Below are positions 1 to 5,001 of a DNA stretch of 6,061 bases, one piece after another. Location of the stretch: NCBI GenBank assembly GCA_030152805.1, contig JASLIG010000093.1, positions 1 through 6,061 of the forward strand, read 5' to 3'. A program made the translations under genes and the position numbers. The notes below the pieces were generated by a model that did no database searches, was not told the origin of the DNA, and saw nothing but the letters and a program-made list of their open reading frames with translations. How positions within the stretch are numbered: the first letter of the stretch is position 1; each line of letters opens with the position of its first letter. This DNA is from Solirubrobacterales bacterium (GTDB taxonomy: Bacteria; Actinomycetota; Thermoleophilia; Solirubrobacterales; 70-9).

Positions 1-507
1 CTCCGTTTTGAGGTCGGTGACGAAGACGGCGTCGGGCAGGCGATCCATGTCGCGGACACCGCCGAGGTTGAACTCGAGCTTCGCGAGTTCGGCCTGCATG
101 CCCATCCGCTCCTTGGTCGGCAGCAGGTCGAGCTTGCCCTCCTCCTGCCAGTTGGTGAGCTCGTGCAGGCGCGCGATCCGCGCCGACATCGTGTTGAAGT
201 TGGTCAGCAGGCCGCCGAGCCAGCGCTGGTTGACGTAAGGCATCTTGCAGCGGTCGGCCCATTCTTCGACCGGGCCGCGCGCCTGCTTCTTGGTGCCGAC
301 GAAAAGCACGGTGCCGCCGCCGTTGGCGAGCTCGCCGGCGAAGCGGCGCGCGTTCTCCAGCAGCGCCTCGGTCTGGACGAGGTCGATGATGTGGATCCCG
401 TCCAGCTCGCCGAAGATGTAACGGCGCATGTTCGGGTTCCAGCGACGGGTCTGGTGGCCGAAGTGGACTCCGGCCTCCAGCAGCTCTTTGAGACCTGCCT
501 CGGGCAT
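1..507 (-). CDS. rpsB: 30S ribosomal protein S2, N-terminal part (runs off the window)
   Basis: Ribosomal protein S2 belongs to the small-subunit body and binds late in 30S assembly, bridging 16S rRNA and S1 in many bacteria. The 169 visible residues read without a stop to the window edge; the full protein is usually about 230-290 residues, so the C-terminal third is missing here. Diagnostic stretches are LEAGVHFGHQTRRWNPNM (about residues 10-27), the GIHIIDLVQT segment, VGTKKQAR, PYVNQRWLGGLLTNF and LGGVRDMDRLPDAVFVTDLK. The ATG at 507 is preceded by AAGGAG (515-520) at 7 bases spacing, which settles the start. It lies 137 bases downstream of the pseudouridine synthase stop, so it probably has its own promoter rather than being coupled to that operon. 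In most bacteria tsf follows rpsB; that would lie outside the window. Identification is certain. Confidence 0.98.
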   Translation of the reverse strand, partial: MPEAGLKELLEAGVHFGHQTRRWNPNMRRYIFGELDGIHIIDLVQTEALLENARRFAGELANGGGTVLFVGTKKQARGPVEEWADRCKMPYVNQRWLGGLLTNFNTMSARIARLHELTNWQEEGKLDLLPTKERMGMQAELAKLEFNLGGVRDMDRLPDAVFVTDLKTE

Positions 508-514
508 GGTGAAG

Positions 515-520
515 CTCCTT
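515..520 (-). promoter_or_regulatory. Shine-Dalgarno of rpsB
   Basis: AAGGAG on the minus strand, 7 bases before the ATG at 507. It is one of the two strong ribosome binding sites in the window, as expected for a highly expressed ribosomal protein gene, and it fixes the start. Confidence 0.85.
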
Positions 521-557
521 ATGTGTGTTGGTGACGCTTCCCCGTCGCCCTTGGCCG

Positions 558-585
558 GGATCCGGCGGGAGGCCGGTCAGGATCC
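558..585 (-). promoter_or_regulatory. GC-rich foldable leader upstream of rpsB
   Basis: The gap 508-644 between the pseudouridine synthase and rpsB contains two copies of the self-complementary GGATCC (558-563 and 580-585) flanking a CCGGC/GCCGG stem (562-566 with 572-576, loop 567-571). Alternative folds are possible: the two GGATCC copies can pair with each other, or the inner stem can form alone. S2 is known to regulate its own mRNA through a leader in several bacteria, so such a role is conceivable. I do not recognise a described S2 leader motif here, and GC-rich DNA forms short stems easily. Confidence 0.25.
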
Positions 586-623
586 GGGTCGGTACGCGCG
601 GGGGTCGGTTTCCGAGCCGAAGG

Positions 624-629
624 ATTGTA
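624..629 (-). promoter_or_regulatory. possible -10 element for rpsB
   Basis: TACAAT on the minus strand, 15 bases after the upstream stop codon (645-647), is a five-of-six match to TATAAT in an otherwise GC-rich stretch. The hexamer 17 bases upstream is GCGCTT, a poor -35. If used, it would give an rpsB leader of roughly 110 bases. Position and composition support it; the missing -35 weakens it. Confidence 0.3.
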
Positions 630-644
630 GAGCGGTTGCAGCGA

Positions 645-1322
645 CTAAGCGCTGCGGGCCGCGTCGAGCGCGGCGACGAGATCGAGTGGCAGGTCAGACG
701 TGAAGCTGAGCCGCTCGCCACTCTGCGGATGGGTGAAGGCGAGGCGGTGGGCGTGGAGGAACTGGCGCTCCAGCCCATACTTGAGCTCGCCGCCGTAGGT
801 GGCGTCGCCGAGAAGGGGGTGGCCGATGGCGGCGAAGTGGGCACGGATCTGGTGCGTGCGGCCGGTCTCCAGGCGCACCTCGAGGTAGGTCGCGCCGGCG
901 AGCAGCTCGAGCACCTCGAAGTGGGTGCGCGCCTGGCGCGAGGCGGCGCCGGCCACCGCCATGCGGTGGCGCTGGCGCGCAGCGCGGCCGACCGGAGCGT
1001 CGATCGTGCCGGTCCGCGAGACGAGCCGCCCCCTGGCAAGGGCGAGGTAGATCCGCTCGACCTCACGGCGCTGCACCTGGGCCTGCAGGGCGGCGTGGGC
1101 CTCGTCGGTACGGGCGACGACAAGCAGCCCGCTGGTTCCCTTGTCGAGGCGGTGGACGATGCCGGGCCGCTCCGCCTCGCTGCCGCCGCCGAGCAGGTCG
1201 CCCAGCTCGCTGACCAGGGTCGGGCCTCGGTGCGAGGGGGCCGGGTGCACGACCAGGCCCGCCGGCTTGTCGACCACCGCGAGGGAATCGTCGACGTGGA
1301 CGACGTGCAGCTCGTCGTTCAT
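645..1322 (-). CDS. RluA/RluD-family 23S rRNA pseudouridine synthase, S4-less
   Basis: Isomerises specific uridines to pseudouridine, most likely in 23S rRNA, in the cytoplasm. The 225-residue product carries the family signature HRLDKGTSGLLVVAR, with the catalytic aspartate at D60. It also has the substrate-channel motif RTHQIRAHFAAIGHPLLGD (about 155-173) and the N-terminal VVDKPAGLVVHP strand (about 17-28). The frame stays open further upstream, but that extension is arginine-rich and lies over lspA in another frame. The ATG at 1322 shares ATGA with the lspA stop (1319-1321), so I place the start there. No good Shine-Dalgarno is visible, consistent with translational coupling. Family members in this position (RluD-like, about 300 residues) usually carry an N-terminal S4 RNA-binding domain; this one begins directly at the catalytic domain. 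The rRNA target (RluA-, RluC- or RluD-type) cannot be assigned, so I give no symbol. Confidence 0.93.
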   Translation of the reverse strand: MNDELHVVHVDDSLAVVDKPAGLVVHPAPSHRGPTLVSELGDLLGGGSEAERPGIVHRLDKGTSGLLVVARTDEAHAALQAQVQRREVERIYLALARGRLVSRTGTIDAPVGRAARQRHRMAVAGAASRQARTHFEVLELLAGATYLEVRLETGRTHQIRAHFAAIGHPLLGDATYGGELKYGLERQFLHAHRLAFTHPQSGERLSFTSDLPLDLVAALDAARSA

Positions 1323-1777
1323 CCAGCTGGCTCGCGCACGTAGGAGAAGGCCAGCAGCAGCACCCCGGCGGTCACCGCGACGTCGGCGAGGTTGAAGGCG
1401 GGCCAGTTGCCGATCGCGATGTAGTCGGTGACCGCGTCGGCGCGCACCCGATCGGCGAGGTTGCCCAGCGCGCCCCCCGCCAGCAGGCCGGCGGCCGCCC
1501 ACATACCCCAGCGGGTCGGGTTGCGGAAGAAGAGATAGCCGACCACGGCGAGCGCGACCGCGGTCAGCAGCACGAGGCGAGTGCCACCACCGCTGGCCAG
1601 TCCGAATGCGACGCCGCTGTTGTGCGAGAGCGTCAGGCCGATCGGACCGAGGACGTCGATGTCCTCGCCGGGGAGCAGGTTCGCCTCGATCAGCGCCTTC
1701 GCAGCCTGATCGAGGGCGACGACCAGGCCGCAGAGGGCACCGGCGAGGCGCCAGGCTCGGGCTCGGGCGCCGCTCAC
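1319..1777 (-). CDS. lspA: Lipoprotein signal peptidase (signal peptidase II)
   Basis: Integral membrane aspartyl protease that cleaves the signal peptide from diacylglyceryl-modified prolipoproteins. The 152-residue product is of normal length and has about four hydrophobic helices (roughly 10-27, 66-84, 92-106, 130-147). Family motifs are present in order: LDQAAK (22-27), HNSGVAF (52-58), GGALGNLADR (101-110) and FNLADV (128-133). By the family pattern the catalytic pair is D109 and D132. A GTG start at 1777 forms a GTGA overlap with the yggT stop (1774-1776). The frame runs upstream to 2221, but that part is arginine/proline-rich and antisense to nothing useful, overlapping yggT and proC on the same strand, so the long version is rejected. 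The stop overlaps the start of the pseudouridine synthase by ATGA. This lspA-rluD order is typical of Actinomycetota and Firmicutes. Confidence 0.96.
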   Translation of the reverse strand: MSGARARAWRLAGALCGLVVALDQAAKALIEANLLPGEDIDVLGPIGLTLSHNSGVAFGLASGGGTRLVLLTAVALAVVGYLFFRNPTRWGMWAAAGLLAGGALGNLADRVRADAVTDYIAIGNWPAFNLADVAVTAGVLLLAFSYVREPAG

Positions 1778-2079
1778 CCTTCGATCAGGCCGACGACGAC
1801 GGCGCGCAGGATGAAGAGCAGGAAGACGCCGAGGATCGGGCTGAGGTCGAGCGCGAAACCGCCACCGCCGATCGGGGGCAGGAAGCGCCGGAAGAAGTTG
1901 AGGTAGGGGTCGGTGGTCTCTTTGACGAAGTCGAGCGCCGCCCGCAGCGCCCGGTTGTAGGGCATGCGCGGGATCCAGGAGATGAGGATGTTGAGGAAGA
2001 TGAGGATGATGTAGACGAGGAAGAGTGCGCCGACGTAGTCGGCGACGTCGTAGCGCGTGATCGCGAGCAGGAAGCTCAT
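1774..2079 (-). CDS. yggT: YggT-family membrane protein
   Basis: Small integral membrane protein of the YggT family, which sits beside sepF, proC or divIVA in many bacteria and plastid-lineage genomes and is linked to division-site or membrane organisation; its biochemistry is unresolved. The 101-residue product holds a single YggT repeat: a hydrophobic helix at about 14-35 (ALFLVYIILIFLNILISWIP), the conserved TDPYLNFFRRFLPP segment (about 56-69), then a second helix rich in LSPILGVFLLFILRAVVVG at the C-terminus. E. coli YggT has two such repeats, so the single-repeat form is the compact version common in Gram-positives. The ATG at 2079 overlaps the proC stop by ATGA, and its own TGA overlaps the lspA GTG, placing it in the middle of a coupled operon. 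Confidence 0.93.
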   Translation of the reverse strand: MSFLLAITRYDVADYVGALFLVYIILIFLNILISWIPRMPYNRALRAALDFVKETTDPYLNFFRRFLPPIGGGGFALDLSPILGVFLLFILRAVVVGLIEG

Positions 2080-2816
2080 CCGCGCATCCTCTCCAGCGAG
2101 GCGCGCACCGCCGCCTCGAACGCCCGCCGAGCACCCTCCCGGTCGAGCGCCTCCAAGCCGGCCTCGGTGCTGCCGCCGGGCGAGGCGACCGCCTTGCGCA
2201 CGTCGGCGGGGTGGCGGACACGCAGCAGCTCCGCAGTACCGGCCGTCGTCTCCACGACCAGCTCGCGCGCGAGCTCCTCGCCGAGGCCCTCGGCGGCGCC
2301 GGCGTCGGCGATCGCCTCGACCGCGAGCGCCAGGTAGGCCGGCGCGCAGCCCATCACTGCCGTCGCCGCGTCGAATTCGGAGTCCTCGAGCTCGACCAGG
2401 TGGCCGAGCGAGCCGAGCAGCGAGCGCAGCTCGGCGTCCGGCGTCCCCGCCAGGCAGAGCACGCCCTTACGCACCTCGACGCCGACGTTCGGCATCACCC
2501 GCACCACCTCCGCCCTCGGGAACGCCGCCCGCACCTTCTCCAGCGCGGTGGCGCCCAGCAGCGAGACGACGACCTTTGCCTCCCCCAGCTCGGCCGCGGC
2601 GGCGTCGAGCTTCGCCGGCTTCACCGCCAGCACGACGACGTCGGCGCGCCTCGCCAGCTCGTCGTTGCCGGCTAGCGCCTCTCCCCCGACCTCCGCAGCG
2701 AGCTCGCGCGCCCGGCCGGACCCCGAGTCCGTGAACAGCATCGCCTCGACCTCGCCGCGGAGTCCGTGTGCCACGGCCGCCGCCATGCTGCCCGATCCAC
2801 AGAAGCCGATGACCAT
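2076..2816 (-). CDS. proC: Pyrroline-5-carboxylate reductase
   Basis: Reduces 1-pyrroline-5-carboxylate to L-proline with NAD(P)H, the last step of proline synthesis. The 246-residue product starts with a Rossmann fingerprint, GFCGSGSMA (4-12), followed by AVKP (64-67), VRVMPN (105-110), the GCAPAYLALAVEAIADAG helix (about 156-173) and the family signature VASPGGSTEAGLEAL (210-224). It is somewhat short against the usual 260-280 residues. Two motifs deviate: the usual MPNTPA is MPNVGV and the usual SGSGPAY is VMGCAPAY, so a paralogous substrate or divergent lineage cannot be excluded. The ATG at 2816 is the only start that keeps the first Rossmann strand; an in-frame TAG lies five codons upstream. 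No Shine-Dalgarno is visible and the start codon sits inside a perfect hairpin. The stop overlaps yggT by ATGA. Confidence 0.92.
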   Translation of the reverse strand: MVIGFCGSGSMAAAVAHGLRGEVEAMLFTDSGSGRARELAAEVGGEALAGNDELARRADVVVLAVKPAKLDAAAAELGEAKVVVSLLGATALEKVRAAFPRAEVVRVMPNVGVEVRKGVLCLAGTPDAELRSLLGSLGHLVELEDSEFDAATAVMGCAPAYLALAVEAIADAGAAEGLGEELARELVVETTAGTAELLRVRHPADVRKAVASPGGSTEAGLEALDREGARRAFEAAVRASLERMRG

Positions 2817-2846
2817 CGCCCGGGGAGACTAATCCCCGGGCGATGG
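2813..2846 (-). terminator. perfect 14-bp hairpin between phoA and proC, containing the proC start
   Basis: The arms CCATCGCCCGGGGA (2813-2826) and its exact complement (2833-2846) flank a six-base loop (2827-2832). It starts 13 bases after the phosphatase stop codon (2860-2862). On the transcribed strand no U-tract follows, so a classical Rho-independent terminator is incomplete, though high-GC actinobacteria often use such U-less hairpins. The 3' arm includes the proC ATG (2814-2816), so in a read-through transcript the start codon would be paired. The dyad is seen directly; the role as terminator, start-codon lock or both is inference. Confidence 0.55.
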
Positions 2847-2859
2847 CATGGCCTGGCGG

Positions 2860-4260
2860 CTAGCCGCCCAGCACGTCGAACAGGTCGGTGTGGTCGTTGG
2901 TGCCGAGCACCGCGAGCCCACCGGGGCCGCCCGCCCAGACCGGCACGACCGCGCCGGTGTGCTGCTGGCTCGGCGGCGCCGCCACTGGCGCCGCGCCCGG
3001 ACCGCCGTAACCCGCCGTCCCGTAGGTCAGGCTGAGCGTCTGCCCGTCCTTGGTCGTCAGGTTGGTCGAGTAGCCGGTCGGCACGCCGGAGCCGCTGGAG
3101 TCCTCGGCGACGATCTGGCTCGTGTGCGAGTGGTCGGCCGTGACGACGATCAGCGTGTCGGGATGGGTCCGCTGGTAGTCGAGCGCAACCCCGATCGCGT
3201 CGTCGAAGGCGACCGTCTCACCCAGCTGGCCGCAGGCGTTGGTCGCGTGGTCCTGCTTGTCGATCGACGCTCCCTCTACCTGGAGGAAGAATCCCTTGCC
3301 GTTCTCGAGCAGCTTGATCGCCTTCTGCGTCATCGCGGATAGGCTCGGCTCGTTCGCCGGCCGCTGACCCTCGTTGCACGGCGCCGGCGCGTTGCCCTTG
3401 CCGAGCGAAGCCGCGGGACCGCCCCACTCGAGCGACATGTTGCCGGAGGTGAAGAGGCCCAGAACCGGTTTTTTGGCGTTCGGCACCGCGCTCAGACCGG
3501 TTGCGTCGGTGACGTACTGGTAGCCCTTGCTCTGGGCGGATTCGATCACGGTCTTGCCGGTGTCGGCGCCGCCGGCGATTTTCTGTTCGAAGCGGCCGCG
3601 GCCGCCGCCGAGCAGCACGTCCACCTTGTGGTCGACCTCCTGCTCCGCGATCGAGCCGAGGCCACCGGCCGCCTTGGTCTCGGTCGGGCAGGCGGCCATG
3701 TTGGCCGGGCCCTGGCAGCCGCGCAGGGAGATGTGCGAGGCGAGGACGGCCGGGGTGGCGTCGGTGATCTCGGCGGTGGAGACGTCGCCGACCTTCATGC
3801 CGCGTTTCTGGGCCAGCTCCAGAACCGTTTTCAGGTTTGCGCCGGGAACCGATTCACCCGTGCTGGGCCCCTGCGAAATGCGCTCGTCGAGCGTCTTCTG
3901 CCCCGTGGCCCACATCGTCCCGGTCGAGGCCGAGTCCGGGTCGTAGTCGGGGAGGTAGGACGGTCCCGCGCCCGGCTTTACCGACCAGGTGGTGTCAAAG
4001 CCCGTGAAGGGCAGGCGGTCGACGTTGAGCTCGTTATTGACGCCCTGGTAGTAGCGAGCCGCCGTGATCTCCTGAGTGCCCATGCCGTCCCCAAGGAAAA
4101 AGATCACGTTCTTGGGGTGCTTGTCGACCAGCGCAGCGACGACGGCGCGCTCGGTGCTGTCACGGTGATTGAAGAACCCGGTAGCGACTGCCGCACCGGC
4201 GCCGAGGGCGGCGACGGTGAGCGATACGGCAAGCACTAGGGCGAGACGCTTGCGCTTCAT
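2860..4260 (-). CDS. phoA: Secreted alkaline phosphatase, E. coli PhoA type
   Basis: Hydrolyses phosphomonoesters outside the cytoplasm to release phosphate. The 466-residue length matches E. coli PhoA (471). A signal peptide is evident: KRKR, a hydrophobic core to about residue 24, then a likely AVA|T cleavage site. The catalytic set is complete by family alignment: metal ligand D58 (FFLGDGMG), nucleophile S110 (DPDSASTG), D167/T169 (TAEITDATP), phosphate-binding R180, E329 with D334, K335 and H338 (EGASIDKQDH), D376/H377 (TADHSH) and H434 (QQHTG). Four cysteines, C182/C191 and C295/C343, match the two E. coli disulfides, which supports oxidative folding outside the cytoplasm. A Gly/Pro/Ala-rich insert (about 417-430) precedes H434. 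The start has AGGAGG 4 bases upstream. It interrupts a division/housekeeping gene block and has its own upstream region with PHO-box-like repeats, so phosphate-starvation control is likely but inferred. Confidence 0.97.
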   Translation of the reverse strand: MKRKRLALVLAVSLTVAALGAGAAVATGFFNHRDSTERAVVAALVDKHPKNVIFFLGDGMGTQEITAARYYQGVNNELNVDRLPFTGFDTTWSVKPGAGPSYLPDYDPDSASTGTMWATGQKTLDERISQGPSTGESVPGANLKTVLELAQKRGMKVGDVSTAEITDATPAVLASHISLRGCQGPANMAACPTETKAAGGLGSIAEQEVDHKVDVLLGGGRGRFEQKIAGGADTGKTVIESAQSKGYQYVTDATGLSAVPNAKKPVLGLFTSGNMSLEWGGPAASLGKGNAPAPCNEGQRPANEPSLSAMTQKAIKLLENGKGFFLQVEGASIDKQDHATNACGQLGETVAFDDAIGVALDYQRTHPDTLIVVTADHSHTSQIVAEDSSGSGVPTGYSTNLTTKDGQTLSLTYGTAGYGGPGAAPVAAPPSQQHTGAVVPVWAGGPGGLAVLGTNDHTDLFDVLGG

Positions 4261-4264
4261 CTTT

Positions 4265-4270
4265 CCTCCT
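4265..4270 (-). promoter_or_regulatory. Shine-Dalgarno of phoA
   Basis: AGGAGG on the minus strand, only 4 bases from the ATG at 4260. It is the strongest ribosome binding site in the window. It also forms part of the right arm of an imperfect dyad (4267-4302). Confidence 0.85.
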
Positions 4271-4293
4271 AGGTCGTTTGCGGAACTGGGCGC

Positions 4294-4299
4294 AACCTA
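4294..4299 (-). promoter_or_regulatory. possible -10 element of phoA
   Basis: TAGGTT on the minus strand matches the TAnnnT pattern of actinobacterial sigma-70-type promoters. It lies 16 bases downstream of the last 11-base repeat, where an activator-dependent promoter lacking a -35 would place it. Transcription would start near 4287, giving a leader of about 27 bases. Confidence 0.4.
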
Positions 4300-4315
4300 G
4301 GAAGGGACCCGCGAG

Positions 4316-4359
4316 CCGATGTGGCCATGCCGTGGCCAATCGGTGAAGATCTTGTGGCT
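4316..4359 (-). promoter_or_regulatory. candidate PHO box: four 11-base-phased repeats upstream of phoA
   Basis: Read on the minus strand, four consecutive 11-base units occur: AGCCACAAGAT (4359-4349), CTTCACCGATT (4348-4338), GGCCACGGCAT (4337-4327) and GGCCACATCGG (4326-4316). CAC is fixed at unit positions 4-6 in all four, and T ends three of them. Tandem repeats with an 11-base period (7 plus 4) are the known architecture of PHO boxes bound by PhoB/PhoP response regulators; unit 2 is one base from the Streptomyces GTTCACC repeat. Location just upstream of an alkaline phosphatase fits. The first unit overlaps the sepF stop codon. Regulator identity is inference. Confidence 0.5.
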
Positions 4360-4903
4360 AGGACTGGTTGAAGAAGCCTTTGTCGAGCAGCCGCGCCTTC
4401 TCCTCGGCGGAGACCTCGACGTTGCGCGGCGTCAGCAGAAAGATCTTCTCGGCGATGCGCTGCATGCCGCCGTCGAGCGAGTAGGTGAGACCGGAGCAGA
4501 AGTCGATCATTCGCTTCGAGAGCTCGTGGTCGGTGGTCTGCAGGTTGAGGATCACCGGCACCTGCCGCTTGAACTGGTCGGCGACCTGCTGGGCGTCGTT
4601 GAAGTTGCGGGGGATGACGAGATGGACCTGGACGTCAGAGTCACCGTTGCCGACCGGGCGCAGCGTGCGCGTGCGCGAAGCCGAGATCGGCTCGTCGTCG
4701 GCGAAGATGTCGTCGATCTCGTCGCGGCGGGAGCGGCGGGAGGTGGGCAGGCGCCGCACCTGAGCCGACTCGCGGCGGCCTTCGTGGGCGTCTTCGGTCC
4801 CCGTTTCGGGTTCGAAATCTTCCTCGTACTCGGGACCGTAGTCGTGGTCCTCGGCGAGGCCGAAGTAGACCAGCGCTCTATGCCATGTATCGCGTAGGGC
4901 CAT
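4358..4903 (-). CDS. sepF: Cell division protein SepF
   Basis: SepF binds the C-terminal tail of FtsZ and the membrane, anchoring and bundling the Z ring; it is the essential FtsZ anchor in actinobacteria lacking FtsA. The 181-residue product has the expected layout. An N-terminal amphipathic segment, MALRDTWHRALVYFGL, is the likely membrane anchor. A charged, disordered linker (about 20-90) is rich in Glu, Asp and Arg. The SepF core follows at about 92-166, with IPRNFNDAQQVADQFK, PVILNLQ and the KRMIDFCSGLTYSLDGGM dimer segment including G138, then FLLTPRNVEVS. A short tail ends in KGFFNQS. The start ATG at 4903 has no convincing Shine-Dalgarno. It lies 98 bases downstream of yggS, a larger gap than elsewhere in the cluster and one containing a small hairpin. 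The phosphatase follows 97 bases later. Confidence 0.96.
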   Translation of the reverse strand: MALRDTWHRALVYFGLAEDHDYGPEYEEDFEPETGTEDAHEGRRESAQVRRLPTSRRSRRDEIDDIFADDEPISASRTRTLRPVGNGDSDVQVHLVIPRNFNDAQQVADQFKRQVPVILNLQTTDHELSKRMIDFCSGLTYSLDGGMQRIAEKIFLLTPRNVEVSAEEKARLLDKGFFNQS

Positions 4904-4917
4904 GGTTTTCGCTTGCT

Positions 4918-4935
4918 TCGGCCCTTAGGGGCCGA
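4918..4935 (-). other. short hairpin in the yggS-sepF gap
   Basis: TCGGCCC (4918-4924) and GGGCCGA (4929-4935) form a perfect 7-bp stem with a TTAG loop, ending 14 bases before the sepF ATG. No U-tract follows on the transcribed strand, so it is not a standard terminator of yggS. It could shape the sepF leader. The rest of the 4904-5001 gap holds a CATAAT (4947-4952) without a fitting -35 and a small dyad CTCAATTTGAG (4954-4964). Confidence 0.35.
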
Positions 4936-5001
4936 TTCCTCTAGGGATTATGGCTCAATTTGAGGTATCGGCCGGCGGGCCCTGTCACGGCCGGAGATGC
5001 G

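Noticed and set aside
525..1343. Long plus-strand open frame opposite the pseudouridine synthase
   Set aside because: It is antisense to a gene with clear family motifs and shows no recognisable domain; long spurious frames are normal at this GC content.
1323..1502. N-terminal extension of the pseudouridine synthase
   Set aside because: The translation is arginine-rich with no S4 similarity and overlaps lspA; the ATG at 1322 with ATGA coupling is better.
1778..2221. N-terminal extension of lspA
   Set aside because: The frame is open but Arg/Pro-rich and overlaps yggT and proC on the same strand; the GTG at 1777 gives a normal-length protein and a GTGA overlap.
1606..2734. Plus-strand open frames rich in Arg, Pro and Ser over lspA, yggT and proC
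   Set aside because: Low-complexity composition is typical of wrong-frame reading of GC-rich DNA; the minus strand holds well-supported genes throughout.
4918..4935. Rho-independent terminator after yggS
   Set aside because: The stem is only 7 bp and the transcribed strand lacks a following U-tract; a T-containing stretch exists only on the plus strand, where there is no gene to terminate.
4947..4975. sepF promoter built on CATAAT
   Set aside because: No acceptable -35 at 16-18 bases; the match is too weak to list as a promoter.
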